DNA of 64,000 nt from Onthophagus taurus. Lineage: Eukaryota > Arthropoda > Insecta > Coleoptera > Scarabaeidae. Position numbers and translations under genes: made by a program. This document shows positions 46,930 to 60,233 of the stretch, piece by piece. Under the pieces are notes generated by a model. It worked only from the letters and a program-made list of their open reading frames with translations, had not been told where the DNA came from and searched no databases. The stretch is from NCBI RefSeq assembly GCF_036711975.1, contig NC_091973.1, forward strand, positions 5,332,001-5,396,000, in the 5' to 3' direction. Each line of letters starts with the position of its first letter. Position 1 is the first letter of the stretch.

Positions 46930-49900
46930 TTTCATCACTTCAGTCCGGAGATAAAAAATTTTAATCACATTTATCAATTTCTGACGCAACATTAGACAAT
47001 TTATGAAGAAAAGAATCACGTTTTTTATGATGAAATCCATTTTTGAAAGTCATTTTTACTTTTTGAGTTATAACGTTTTAAATTAATCACAAATTTGCTA
47101 TTATATTTAAAAAATCCTAAAAAATCAATTTTTTGAAATATTGTTGTGATATTTTCAGATTATTTAAACTTGGTTTGATATTTTATCATGCTGAAATCCG
47201 ATTTTGAAAATTTCATTTCAATCCGGAGATAAAAAATTTTAATCATTTTCACTTATTTAGAGATTAACATTTACTCAAAAATCGTTAAAAAATCAATTTT
47301 TACGCAATGGCTTTCAACGTTTTATCATATTTATGAAGAAAAGAATAAAATTTTTTATGCTGAAATCCGTTTTTGAAAATCATTTTTACTTTTTGAGTTA
47401 TAACGTTTTAAATTAATCACAAATTTGCTATTACATTTAAAAAATCGCGAAAAATCAATTTTTTGAAATATTGTTATGATTTTTTCAGAATATTTAAACA
47501 GAGTTTTCTATTTTATCATGCTGAAATTCGATTTTGAAAATCTCATTTCAATCCGGAGATAAAAAATTTTAATCATTTTCACTTATTTAGAGATTAACAT
47601 TTACTCAAAAATCGTTAAAAAATCAATTTTTACGCAATGGCTTTCAACGTTTTATCATATTTATGAAGAAAAGAATAAAATTTTTTATGCTGAAATCCGT
47701 TTTTGAAAATAATTTTTACTTTTTGAGTTATGACGTTTTAAATTAATTAAAAATTTGCTCCTTTTTTCTATTGCATTAAAAAATTTGCGAAAAATCCATT
47801 TTTTGAAATATTGTTCTGATTTTTTCAGAATATTTAAACAGAGTTTTCTATTTTATCATGTTGAAATCCGATTTTGAAAATCCCGTTTCAATCCGGAGAT
47901 AAAAAATTTTAATCATGGTCACATATTTAGATTAACATTTACTAAAAAATCAATTTCTACGCAATAGCTTTCAACGTTTTATCATATTTATGAAGAAAAG
48001 AATAAATTTTTTTATACTGAAAGCCATTTTTGAAAATCACTTTTAATTTTTGAGTTATAACATTTTATTTATTTTTTTTATTATATTTTTAATTACAGTC
48101 ATGATATTCGATGAAGGTGAGGAAAAAGGCCATCATGGCAAACCAGATCTGCCGCAGGCTACTAGGAAGGAACTGGGGTCTCAAACCACGAATGGCTCAT
48201 TGGGCCTACGTAGCAATAATCAGACCCATGGTCGCCTACGCCTCATTGGTTTGGTGGCCAAAAACAAAACATAAGACAGCTCAACAACAGCTGGCACAAA
48301 TCCAGCGGTTAGCATGTCTTAACATAACGGGTGCAATGAGATCCTGTCCGACGGCTGCTTTGGAAGCCCTACTCGGTCTCACACCGCTCCACATATATAT
48401 ACAAAAGGAGGCAGCCTTAAGTGCCTTATCACTGAAAACAGTTTCTTCACTCAAGTTGATGCAGGGTAACCTCAGAGGACACCTCGAGATCCTCAAAGAC
48501 CCATGTCTAAATCACCTGATTGAAATTAAAACGGACCTTATACCGACGGAATACAATTTCAACCAACCGTATAAGGTCACATTTAGTAGCAGGGATGATT
48601 GGGCGAAAGGAGGGCCTCAACTAAAAAGAGGAGCCCTAGCCTGGTACACCGATGCTTCAAAGACAGTAAGATCTGGAGTAGGCATGGGCATCAGTGGACC
48701 AAATAGCCACATCAAATTGCCCCTCAGCTCGGACTTAACAATTTTCCAAGCAGAAGTTCTTGCTATAAACTTCTGCACCGCTTTGAACCTACAGAAGGGA
48801 CAAAAAGGTGCATCCATAAACATTTTCACAGACAGTCGGGCCGCCTTAAAGGCAATTCAGGCCTACACGTGTGGCTCCGCACTGATCAGAGAGTGCACCA
48901 ACAACCTGAGAGAACTCGCTAGGGGCAATGATGTTACCCTATGGTGGGTTCCAGGTCACAGCAACATTGAGGGCAATGAGAAGGCCGACAAGCTGGCCAA
49001 AGAGGCAGCAAACACGCCCTTCATTGGACCCCAACCTGGATGTGGACTACAAAAAAAGCCACCTAAAACAAATAATCAACAACTGGGAGGCTTCAAAGAT
49101 AGCCTTACGCTGGAAAGAACTTCCAGGTCACAGACAAGCGTATGATAACTCCGTCGCAAAACAAAACCAAAGAGGTTTTATGCCTCAGCAAAGGGGATCT
49201 AAGAACGCTCTCAGGCTACCTAACCGGCCATGTGCCCCTAAAATACCACCTCTTCCACATTGGACAAGCTGAGGATCAAACTTGTCGACTATGCAACGAC
49301 GAGTCAGAAACTGCTGAACATATACTGTGCAATTGCGTCGCCAGAGGACGTCTAAGGCACAACGTCTTCGGTAAAACTCCCCTGTTACCTACCGACATAA
49401 AGGTTCAAGACCTCAGGACAATACTAAGGTTCATTAAGGACCTACATTTGCCCTAAACCTTTGGAGGGCTAAAGTTACAATAGATCTTATAGGTCGCGGT
49501 AACGAGAGGGGCCGCCCTCCTCAGCCCGGCAGCAATAATAATAATAGACGTTTTAAATTAATCAAAAATTTGTTCCTTTTTTCTGTTGCATTAAAAAATT
49601 TGCGAAAAATCAATTTTTTTAAATATTGTTATAATATTTTCAGAATACTTAAACAGAGTTTTCTATTTTATCATGCTGAAATCCGATTTTGAAAATCTCA
49701 TTTCAATCCGGAGATAAAAAATTTTAATCATGGTCACATATTTAATCGCTAAAAAATCAATTTCTACGCAATGGCTTTCAACGTTTTATCATATTTATGA
49801 AGAAAAGAATAAATTTTTTTATGCTGAAATCCATTTTTGAAAATCACTTTTAATTTTTGAGATATAACGTTTTATTTATTTTTTTTATTATATTTTTAAT

Positions 49901-50215
49901 TACAGTCATGATATTTTCAAAATATTTAAACTTAATTTCTTATTTTATCTTACTGAAATCCAATTTTGAAAATATTTCAATCCGGAGATAAAACTTTTTA
50001 TTCATAATCATACTAATATATAACATTATAACATTTTTTGAAATATTGTTATGATTTTTTCAGAATATTTAAACAGAGTTTTCTATTTTATCATGCTGAA
50101 ATCCGATTTTGATTTTTTTCCATGGTCACATATTTAATCGCTAAAAAATCAATTTCTACGCAATGGCTTTCAACGTTTTATCATATTTATGAAAAAAAGA
50201 ATAAAATATAATAAA
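46930..50215 (+). repeat. ~330-bp tandem repeat, interrupted by a LINE
   Basis: The segment TCCGGAGATAAAAAATTTTA recurs at about 46944, 47222, 47551, 47891, 49708 and (decayed) 49980. Other parts of the unit, such as ACGCAATGGCTTTCAACG and TATTTATGAAGAAAAGAATA, follow in the same order. Spacing is 277-340 bp except across the inserted LINE. Confidence 0.88.
48108..49545 (+). mobile_element. 5'-truncated LINE (RNase H) inserted in the tandem repeat
   Basis: The open frame 48111-49145 starts in the RT thumb (LLGRNWGLKPRMAHWAYVAI) and contains RNase H: WYTDASK, FQAEVLAINF, IFTDSRAAL and WWVPGHSNIEGNEKADKLA. After a frameshift at about 49050-49140, 49142-49456 encodes the zinc knuckle CRLCNDESETAEHILCNC. 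The 3' end finishes in AATAATAATAAT (49533-49544). The RNase H core with its acidic residues is intact, so this is a fairly young copy. I/LOA/R1-type by domain order. Confidence 0.88.
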
Positions 50216-50424
50216 TAAATAATAAATAAATATATAAAACATATAAGTTATGACGCAATCGTTTTGAATTTTGAGTTATATCTTAATATTCTTAGCATAT
50301 ACAAAAATAATTATACATTTCATTAAGGTTATTTTTTTTTATGGCAGATATCGTTTTGTTCCTGATATCTTCTTATTATCCACAACCAACCTAGGCGTGG
50401 TTGGCATGAGAAGTTAATCATGTA

Positions 50425-50580
50425 CACTGTGTTAATTAATTATTGTACCTGACGTCATCATTGCAAGTATGCAACCAATATTACAGTATTCGTATTGTAA
50501 TACGCGATTTGAGTATACATGCTTACATGGTTGCATACTTGCAATGACGACGTCGGGTACCATAATTAATTAACACACTG
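50425..50580. mobile_element. Palindromic MITE, copy 3
   Basis: This is bounded by CACTGTGTTAATTAATTATT and AATTAATTAACACACTG, with the same GCAAGTATGCAACCAATAT arms as the 613-779 copy. The arms have more mismatches than copy 1, so it is older. Confidence 0.8.
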
Positions 50581-50599
50581 TTTCATCCATTTCCTATCA

Positions 50600-53500
50600 T
50601 TTAGCAGATTTGGTAGACTAAGTTGAAATTTGAAGAATTAGCATCCAAAATATTAATTTTTATATAACTCTTTGCTGCGCTAGATTTGATGCTCATTTGA
50701 ATAAGTTGTCTTCTTCAATTCTGGAGATGCTTCTTCGTGATTTTTTCAAGTATTAATTAAAATAACACGGATTGTACAAGAAAGAACTTTCGTTTTCAAT
50801 AAAAGTGAAATATACATAAAAAAGATTTTTACGGTATGGTTATAGTAAGGATAAATTTACATATAGTAGTAGTAATCTCTGATCTAAAATGGTCGTAAAA
50901 TGGTGAAACGTTCGCGTAGAGTAGGCATTTTTTTTATAGAAGCACGACAATATGAAATGTCTTTTCGTAGAAATCAACATGGAAGAAAACTTTACCCTGA
51001 CCGCAAACGTTCTTTCGATATTATTTTTTTTTAATTTCTGAGAATATAGAGTATATAGTTCTTTTAATAGCAAAGAAATTTAAAGGCGGTGAATGTCAAG
51101 ATATTTATTATTTTAAAAAGTATTGTTAGAATATAAAGAAATTTGAAACGTTTTGATGTTTATTAGGAATGAAGTGAAACTGACGATAATCACACAAGAA
51201 CCCGGATTCGAAGCGAGAGAGGAACGAAGATTTTTTAAAGTCCGATTTACAACGTTTACGTTTCCTGGCGGGAGTTGTAGGGTCTTAATTGTCATTGTTA
51301 TTGTTGTTTGCGTTGGTAAAACTAAAACAGATCATTATTGAGGAGAAAAATAGAAAGGAATCGCTAAAAATACTCGGGCACCTGCGTCTTTTCGAAAATC
51401 GACCGCTATCTTTAAACAGGATTAAACGTTTCCTGAAACGTTTGCGTAGGCTTTATTGAATCGAAATTGAATACGCTACAAAATTTTTGCCGAAAAATTA
51501 GTTTACCTAGAATGGGATCGCCGAGTCATCCAAATCGATACCATTCAATTTTAATTCTTTCAAACTCCATGGTTTGGGTGAAGGTTGTATAATAAAGATT
51601 CAATTTCCGGTGAACCGATCGGTATTTTCCTCGATAGCCTCGTACCCTAAGCGGAAAAACAAGCTAAAATTCGCAGAACAATGCTAACGATCAAGACGAA
51701 ACATTGGTTTTGCGCATATTTCTGCGAACGTAAAAGTTGCCCGGCACGTAATTTCTCAAAATGGATCCTCGGTATTTTCGAGTGTGGGGTGTGGGTAGTG
51801 TTTGGAAGTTGCCCGCAATGTTTATGTGAATTGTTTAAACGAATTCGTGCTAGATTTATACAAAGAGTATTTTGCCGATTTACCATGCGGTAGTAATAAC
51901 ACCCGATTATACTTTATTGGTACTAAGTAGTCTATCTCAGCTTTTGTTCAACGTCAGCGGACTCAAAATCCATAAACTTGATGATTCACTTAAAACAATG
52001 CAAAAATTTCCGTTCAATTTTGCGGTATTAAAATAAAACTTGGATATTACTTGTTTAATTTTGTGCCAAATAATATATTTCTGTCGACGTATTTCTTAAC
52101 TTTTTCTTCTTTCATTAACGAAATTGTTTAAAAAAAAATAATAACTTTATTCGGTTTATTAAACTGTAGCGGTCAATTAGTGCAAATAAAGAGTAATCGT
52201 AGGAGGTGGGTCGACATGTATGGTTTGAACGAAAAGTGTGCAAACGGAGAATGACTCATTGTAACGGGCCGTCCGAATTGAAAATAATAACATTTTTAAA
52301 ACGGCAATAAAGCAGATACAGCCGCTGCTGGAGTAAACATCGAGGTTTTTGTGCGTCCGCTAATCCGATATTTTTAAATTTGCTGGTATATACATGACAG
52401 GTACATGGTGATTGTTAGTCAATAAATCGATGCAGTTTACACCTCATAACTATTCCTTTCACTTTTACACTTTTTCTTTCAATTTCTTATTATCTCATTT
52501 TCTTCATTCTGTTAATTCCAATAAATTACAAGAAATTATAACAAATTACCCGATGTTAATCTAACAAAATAATCTCAAGTTGCGATTGAGAAATGAACAT
52601 GAAGGTGTGGTAATAAATTGTACCATTGTTAAAACGTCACCGATTAATAATTACCAAGACATATTAAAATTAAAATATTCTTTCTGTAGCCATCAAAAAA
52701 TGAGGGGAAAAAATGTTGTGATTAGTTAGAAAACATTTAACGAGAAAACTAACTGCTTCTACAAAACCACACGAATTATGAGAAGCGGTTATGGTTTAGC
52801 GCAAATTCAATTAGGGCGAACCGCTTCTAATCGGTTTCTAACCCGTTTCTCCGAACCTATTTTTCATTCCACTACCCCGAAAGTTCCATTTACCTCCGGT
52901 TACAACCTAACAGTTAAATGGAACACCCTTAGTAAACCTATACGTAAGGTAGATTACAGCCAAGTTTTTTGCCATCTGTTGCGCGACGGTCGAATTGACC
53001 TGGGGTCATAACACTCCAGGTGTGCATACGTTAATCGATGGAAAAATAAAAAAGAAAAAATATTCAGTCAACATCGTGAACGGAGTCGAGCCGAGACGTC
53101 GAAAAAGCCGCACGCGACAGCGACATTTCTACAGTGCAAATGCACGTCACTGACCTACATAACCTGTTGACGATAGGAATCTGACTTATGCAGGAAGACG
53201 AGCTTCTCTGCGGTTCCGTTAGCGCCGGCATTCATTTGACGTTTTTACGAGATATATTTTGTTTCATTAAACGTTACTAATTATTATACACAACTAATTT
53301 TAAACCAAAATTAATCTCCCATCAACAAAAATATCCACGTACTTAAATTAGATGGGATTTTCCAATATTAGTTGAGTTAGGTTCTTTTTCTAGAGTAACT
53401 TAACAATACATGACTTTCTTATTTATATAACCAGCAATTGATCATTTTGCGTGACCCATATTTGTGGATATAAAATTGGCTTAGGGTTTTCCGACATAAA

Positions 53501-53790
53501 TTAGTTAGGTTCTTTCTTTATTTCATTATACTTTTATTACACAATGGATGACATTTTCATTTTTCATTATAAAATTACCACTAACCTATTCGCGATAATC
53601 TAGATCTTGAGATAAAATTATATCCTGCATCAAGATGATTTGATTTATTGGTATGTTTGTGTGCACATTCTTGGTACTTCAATTTCCAGTGATTTTTTTT
53701 AATTTTCACTTTTTTTGGTACAACCCAAATTAACAAGTTGTCAACATTTTCTTTCTAAAAAATTTTTAAATCTTGCCCTATTATTATTTA
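50600..53790. other. Intergenic; GC-richer patches, no gene supported
   Basis: Patches at 51150-51900 and 52770-53240 have higher GC and CpG and produce chance frames of 60-79 aa (for example 52778-53011). No motif, splice structure or repeat was recognised. 53240-53790 is AT-rich. Confidence 0.4.
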
Positions 53791-53794
53791 TTGC

Positions 53795-55430
53795 TAAAGT
53801 TTTATGTATAAAAAGTATTTCCCCATCGCTTTTATTTTATGAATTATGATTGAGTTAATTTTCGAAAATCAACAATTTTGATGTTTAATCGATTTAAAGC
53901 TTATAAATAAAAAATGGTAATAATTGGGTTCAATCTTTTTATGGATCTAGTCTTTAAGGTCCATTACTAAGGTTTTATGTATAAAAAGTATTTCCCCATC
54001 GCTTTTAGTTTTTGAGTTATAATTGAGTTAATTTTCGAAAATCAACAATTTTGGTGTTTAATCGAGAGCTTATAAATAAAAAATAGTAATAATTGAGTTC
54101 AATCTTATTATGGATTTAGTCTTTATGGCCCATTACTAAGGTTTTATGTATAAAAAGTATTTCCCCATCGCTTTTATTTTATGAGTTATGATTGAGTTAA
54201 TTTTCGAAACTCAACAATTTTGATGTTTAATCGATTTATAGCTTATAAATAAAAAATGGTAATAATTGGGTTCAATCTTGTTATTGATCTAGTCTTTATG
54301 GTCCATTACTAAGGTTTTATGTATAAAAAGTTTTTCTCCATCGCCTTTATTTTATGAGTTATGGTTGAGTTAATTTTCGAAAATCAACAATTTTGATGTT
54401 TAATCGATTTAGAGCTTGTAAATAAAGAATGGTAATAATTGGGTTCAATTTTTTTATGGATCTTGTTTTTATGGCCCATTACTAAGGTTTTATGTATAAA
54501 AAGTATTTCCCCATCGCTTTTAGTTTTTGAGTTATGATTGAGTTAATTTTCGAAAATCAATAATTTTGACGTTTAATCGATTTAGAGCAGTGTTGTCCAC
54601 TAATTTTTGATCAAGATCGACATTTTATATAAATGTCTTGCTAAGATCGACCGAAAGGTTTAAAGTAACCTTCCTTTTTTTTGCTCTGAGGCCCAGATAT
54701 AGATATTTCAGATTCCCGATTTTTTTGGCAATTGACGTTATGGTCACCACTGATTTAGAGCTTACAAATAAAAAATGGTAATAATTGAGTTCAATCTTTT
54801 TATGGATCTAGTCTTTATGCTCCATTACAAAGGTTTTATGTATAAAAACTATTTCCCCATCGCCTTTAGTTTTTGAGTTATAATTGAGTTAATTTTCGAA
54901 AATCAACAATTTTGATGTTTAATCGGTTTAGAGCTTATAAATAAAAAATGGTAATAATTGGGTTCAATCTTATTATGGATCTAGTCTTTATCGCCCATTA
55001 CTAAGGTTTTATGTATAAAAAGTTTTTCTCCATCGCTTTTAGTTTTTGAGTTATAATTGAGTTAATTTTCGAAAATCAACAATTTTGATGTTTAATCGAT
55101 TTAGAGCTTATAAATAAAAAATGGTAATAATCGGGTTCAATCTTTTTATGGATCTAGTCTTTACGGTCCATTACTAAGGTTTTATGTATAAAAAATATTT
55201 CCCGATCGCTTTTAGTTTATGAGTTATGATTGAGTTAATTTTCGAAAATCAACAATTTTGATGTTTAATCGATTTAGAGCTTATAAATAAAAAATGGTAA
55301 TAATTGGGTTCAATCTTATTATGGATCTAGTCTTTATCGCCCATTACTAAGGTTTTATGTATAAAAAGTTTTTCTCCATCGCTTTTAGTTTTTGAGTTAT
55401 GATTGAGTTAATTTTCGAAAATCAACAGAT
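53795..55430 (+). repeat. 172-bp satellite (~9 units)
   Basis: Units contain CATTACTAAGGTTTTATGTA, AGTATTTCCCCATCGCTTTT, GAGTTAATTTTCGAAAATCA and AATAAAAAATGGTAATAATT. They repeat at about 53962, 54130, 54303, 54475, 54821, 54995, 55167 and 55340. The one long interval is explained by the MITE at 54588. Confidence 0.93.
54588..54752. mobile_element. hAT-like MITE inserted in a satellite unit
   Basis: The 165-bp insert has ends CAGTGTTGTCC and GGTCACCACTG (9 of 11 inverted matches). It is flanked by an exact 8-bp duplication ATTTAGAG (54580-54587 and 54753-54760). An 8-bp duplication and CAGTG ends are hAT hallmarks. The undisturbed unit sequence in neighbouring repeats confirms the empty site. 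Confidence 0.88.
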
Positions 55431-55444
55431 GAATCATTAGAGGT

Positions 55445-56225
55445 ATTTATAAAATTTAAATTAAATTGAGTTGGTGGCAGTTTTGCAAGCACTTCAAGAG
55501 CGCAGAGTCGATTATCGATACACCAATCTTATTCATAACATCTACAAGAATGCTACAATGACGCTAAAATTGCATGAAAGTACTGAAGAGAGTAAAACAA
55601 AGCGATACACTGTTGAACCCAAATTGTTCATCACAATCCTGAGAGTGTATTTAAACAACTGGATTGGACCCAAAAAGACATAAACATTGATTGACTTGGA
55701 AAGATTAAACTAAAACAAAATTTATGATAAATCTTGTTCCCAGCTCTAACATCAACATTGGAGATAATGAGATTGAGAGAGTTGACAGCTATGTATATCT
55801 TGGCTATGAGGTTCGTGTATCAAGAGGTAATCAAACAAGCGAACTAAACAGAAGGATCACACTCGTATGGGCAGCCTACGGGAAACTTAGAGACATCTTC
55901 AAGAGAAAAGGCTTTCAATCAATGCGTGTTTCCGGTTATGACATAAGGCTCCAAAACTTTAAGATTAACGGTAGCCACTGCCAGAAGGGTCCAAGTAACG
56001 CAAATATAGATGGAGAGGTCGATCCTGGGTCTAACTCTGAGGGAATATATACGAAATGAAGACCTATGAAGAAGCACTGGCGTAAATGATATGGTCAACA
56101 TTGTGGCAAAGCTTAAGTGGAACTGGGCGCAACAACTGGATTCAGACAGCACAGAATAGAATCGAATGGAACAGAATAGGGGAGGTCTATGTCCAACAAT
56201 GGACGAAGAGGGCTGCTTGATGATA
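55445..56225 (+). mobile_element. RTE-type LINE fragment (3' part)
   Basis: The first frame (55471-55683) reads VDYRYTNLIHNIYKNATMTL, an RT palm segment. 55724-55915 reads IERVDSYVYLGYEVR.. and TSELNRRITLVWAAYGKLRD, the typical post-RT region of RTE-like elements. The 3' end at about 56170-56215 retains IGEVYVQQWTK. Frameshifts and a deletion of the YADD region make it inactive. Confidence 0.75.
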
Positions 56226-56439
56226 GTAATCATAATAACTTGATCTAATCTAAATTACGACAGATTCGTCTAATAATATAATACGTTCGATAATACGTCT
56301 TTGATTGTTGACAATTCCTCGACTTCAACGTCCTCATCATCTTCCTCTTCCTTTTTTTTTGAATCTGATATACTTATTTTTACTGATATCACTTTTATAC
56401 TCACTGTTTGGGTATTTACCCTGGGCCGGGGTAAATATA

Positions 56440-57900
56440 TTATACAGTATTTCTATATCAAACTCAAAAATAGAATCTTTAAGCTATAATTTAATATAAA
56501 AATAATTTAAAAACTCCTCAAAATAAGGTCAGGGTGATTTTTTTAAATTTCCTCTTACATCCTAAATTAACAAGTTTTCCTATAATTCTTTTTTTTTTAT
56601 TTTTTTAATCTTACCCAATTATTTCTATATCAAACTCAAAAATAGAATCTTTAAGCTATAATTTAATATAAAAATAATTTAAAAAATCCTCAAAATAAAG
56701 TCAGGCTGATTTTTTTAAATTTCTTCCCACATCTTATATTAACAAGTTTTCCTATAATTCTTTTTTTTTTAATTTTTCTAATCTTACCCAATTATTTCTA
56801 CATCAAACTCAAAAATAGAATCTTTAAGCTATAATTTAATATAAAAATAATTTAAAAACTCCTCAAAATAAAGTCAGAGTGATTTTTTAAATATCCTCCC
56901 TCATCTTATATTAACAAGTTTTCCTATAATTCTTCTTTTTTTAATTTTTTAAATCTTACCCAATTATTTCTATATCAAACTCAAAAATAGAATCTTTAAG
57001 CTATAATTTAATATAAAAATAATTTAAAAACTCCTCAAAATAAAGTTAGGCTGATTTTTTTTAAATTTCCTCCCACGTCTTAAATTAACAGGTTTTCCTA
57101 TAATTCTTTTTTTCAATTTTTCTAATCTTACCCAATTATTTCTGTATTAAACTCAAAAATAGAATCTTTAAGCTATAATTTAATATAAAAATAATTTAAA
57201 AAACCTCGAAATAAAATCAGGGTGATTTTTTTAAATTTCCCCCACAAACTAAATTAACAAGTTTTCCTATAATTCTTTTTTTTTTAATTTTTTTAATCTC
57301 ACCCAATTATTTATACATCAAACTCAAAAATAGAATCTTTAAGCTATAATTTAATATAAAAATAATTTAAAAACTCCTCAAAATAAAGTCAGGGTGATTT
57401 TTTAAAATTTCCTCCCACATCCTAAATTAACAAGTTTTCCTATAATTCTTTTTTTTTTTAATTTTTTTAATCTCACCCCATTATTTCTATATTAAACTCA
57501 AAAATAGAATCTTTAAGCTATAATTTAATATAAAAATAATTTAAAAAATCCTCAAAATAAAATCAAAGGTGTTTTATTTAAATTTCCTCCCACCTCCTAA
57601 ATTAACAAGTTTTCCTATAATTCTTTTTTTCTTAATTTTTCTAATCTTACCCAATTATTTCTATATCAAACTCAAAAATAGAATCTTTAAGCTATAATTT
57701 AATATAAAAATAATTCAAAAACTCCTCAAAATAAAGTCAGAGTGATTTTTTAAATATCCTCCCACATCTTATATTAACAAGTTTTCCTATAATTCTTCTT
57801 TTTTTAATTTTTTAAATCTCTCCCCATTATTTCTATATCAAACTCAAAAATAGAATCTTTAAGCTATAATTTAACATAAAAATAGTTTAAAAACTCCTCA
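56440..57900 (+). repeat. 173-bp satellite (~9 units)
   Basis: Units contain AATAGAATCTTTAAGCTATA, ATAAAAATAATTTAAAAACT, TAAATTAACAAGTTTTCCTA and long T tracts, spaced 170-175 bp from about 56470 onwards. The array ends in a hairpin (57906-57945) formed by two inverted copies of AACAAGTTT..CC. Confidence 0.93.
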
Positions 57901-57959
57901 AATTATAAATTAACAAGTTTACAGGAAAACTTGTTAATTTATAATTTGATTTGAATTTA

Positions 57960-60096
57960 TAATTTCTTCTTGTTGAAATTTTTTTAATCTTACCCCAAAT
58001 CACAATGAGAACTTGAATTGGAATTTGATTATTGAAATCATTTAGTTTGTCAATTTGGTTTAGTAGTGTGTTTATGTGGAGGTATGATTTTGTGTTGATA
58101 ATGTTGAGTTAGGTTGTAAGAATGTAGACCCTCAGATCATAAAGTTGGTAGTTTAACGATTCGATTTCGGGATAAACAAGACGGAACCGGGTTTGAAATC
58201 GTTGGCAATTGCGCAATCCGATTTCTGATGGATGCTCCATTTACAGTTTCGACGGTTACTGATGGTGGGAATTGAGTCATAGGCCGGGGCGTCGTTTCTT
58301 ATACGCGCAAAGGACGTCACGTGCGATATATTTTTCGGTCCGGGGTAAAAATAAATATAGGTACACAAATTCCTCATCGTATACGCATTTATCGGTGTTT
58401 TTATCTTCGCGGGGCCCGGTGACGTCGATTCAAGTCTAAATAAAAAGTTCGGCGATCTACCGGCGCGGAATCGATCTTCTTAAGACTCAGCTTAGAGGAG
58501 GACCTAGGACTTTCAGACTTTCTGATGACAGCCGCATCCGGACGAGCCTAAGAGGTTGCCTCTTACTTTTACTAGGAAAATCCCATGAATCAATCGACTT
58601 TCGGCTTTTTGTATCAATTTCCTCTTTACGCTGTCGGCTGTTACAAAATTTATGTCACGGCGACCGAGTGGGTTTTGCCGGATTATTTTTTTCTTTCGTC
58701 CGGCTTCAACTTTCGGAAGAGTGGCGTGACAACTTTGATTTCGATCGAATTCATCGTCCGTTAATAGCCTTGTTCGATTATAAAAAGCAATTCGAAATTT
58801 TCTGAAGATTATACTAAAAGGCAGACCACACCTGTTGACCGTCTAAATTTAAAGTTGTTTTAATATTAGTAGATTTTAGGTGAAAAATAAAAATATGTGG
58901 AGTGACGAGGAAAAATAATTAATGTCCTCGTGGTGGTCGTTTCAATCTATTCCACCGCAGGATTTCCACGAAAACTCGACAGTGACCGGTACCGAGAACG
59001 CGTTAGTGTCATATGAGTCACACCCGAGACCCAGGGCAATCTTCGAAAAAAGGTCATAAACTCTTTGCAGAAACGGAGCGGCCTATTTTTCGCTAATTAA
59101 CTCGCAAAAGTTGGGGTTACCTAACTTTATTGGAATGTATATCTTCGATGACGTTTCTCCTCCGTTATTTTAATATCCGTGTTCAAGTTCAACGGACTTC
59201 GGGATGCACGTAGCCGTCTCCGATGCGGTCTCCAGCTTATGAAACGGCGGCGAAAATAGAAAATTTATTAGGCAGGGGATCCCTGTATTTGTTTAGATTG
59301 TCTGAAAAAAAATCTCTCCGCCCGATAATCTTTCCGTTCATTCATAAAAGCGCGATACGCGAAATTTTATTGCTTCGTTACAACATCTCATCTAACAATA
59401 CCCTATTTTTAATTCTCATTTTTTTCTTTGCATCTCAAGATGTCTAATTACCACTAAACGCTCCATCTGGTTCTCTTAAAACATATGTTCTATATTAAAA
59501 TGCATCTCGTTCTCGACGACAGATCGCCGTCAGTCAACGGCCGTGAACAAGCTTGAACTGAAATTCCTTCGGATATTTATTTTAACTCAAACCAGCCAAG
59601 ATTTATCGAATACTTCACAAAGAGTTACCCACAAGACCTTACCTGCATTAATTGAGTCGTAAAACTTAGAAAAACGCTAACATTACTTAGCACTAGTAAT
59701 ATAACTCAACGTTCATTCAATTTACAAGTACGATTTCAGAAAGAAACTATAAAAAAACCAACTTATACTAAATGTTTATAATTACTAAACACCCAAAAAC
59801 ACTTACGGTTTATGTAAACCAATCGTTATCTTCTCATTAACCTATATATTTATCAAACAACAAAGTAAATTTAAAAAAAATCATAATTTAACTAAATCGT
59901 TAATAAAAATTGTTAAATTTTTATTAATTTATTTAAAATTAAAAATAATAAAAACATCATCAACACCATCTATGATAAAAACACCACACTAAACCCGAAT
60001 TTTAGCCGATAATGAAGTTATCTTTAGCTGTCGGTGTTTCATTTCATGTCAAATAACGTGTTTTAGTTTAGCCCATATGCTGGTCAGTCGCCGAAA
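57960..60096. other. Intergenic upstream of UBA5; CpG-rich block 58150-59250
   Basis: No gene is supported. 58150-59250 is GC/CpG-richer, while 59600-60000 is very AT-rich. The last ~100 bp before 60097 should include the UBA5 5'UTR and promoter. Confidence 0.4.
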
Positions 60097-60233
60097 ATGT
60101 CTGTAAATAAAGATTTAGAGGTAACCATGAAGGAAAGTGGGTCTGAATCAAAACAAGACGATGTTAGAAATGTTCCTGCAAGACAAAAAATTGAAAATAT
60201 GTCTTCAGAAGTTGTGGATTCAAACCCATACAG
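60097..60233 (+). CDS. UBA5: UBA5, first coding exon (UFM1-activating E1 enzyme), partial
   Basis: UBA5 adenylates and activates UFM1 in the cytosol. This exon encodes 45 residues (MSVNKDLEVTMKESG.. to KIENMSSEVVDSNPY) and ends AG|GTGAGA in phase 2. The block MSSEVVDSNPY matches human UBA5 residue for residue just before the adenylation domain (SRLMALKRMG..), which must be encoded beyond the window. No later UBA5 exon is visible up to 64000, so the first intron is at least 3.7 kb. It holds a pogo-type transposon. Confidence 0.88.
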
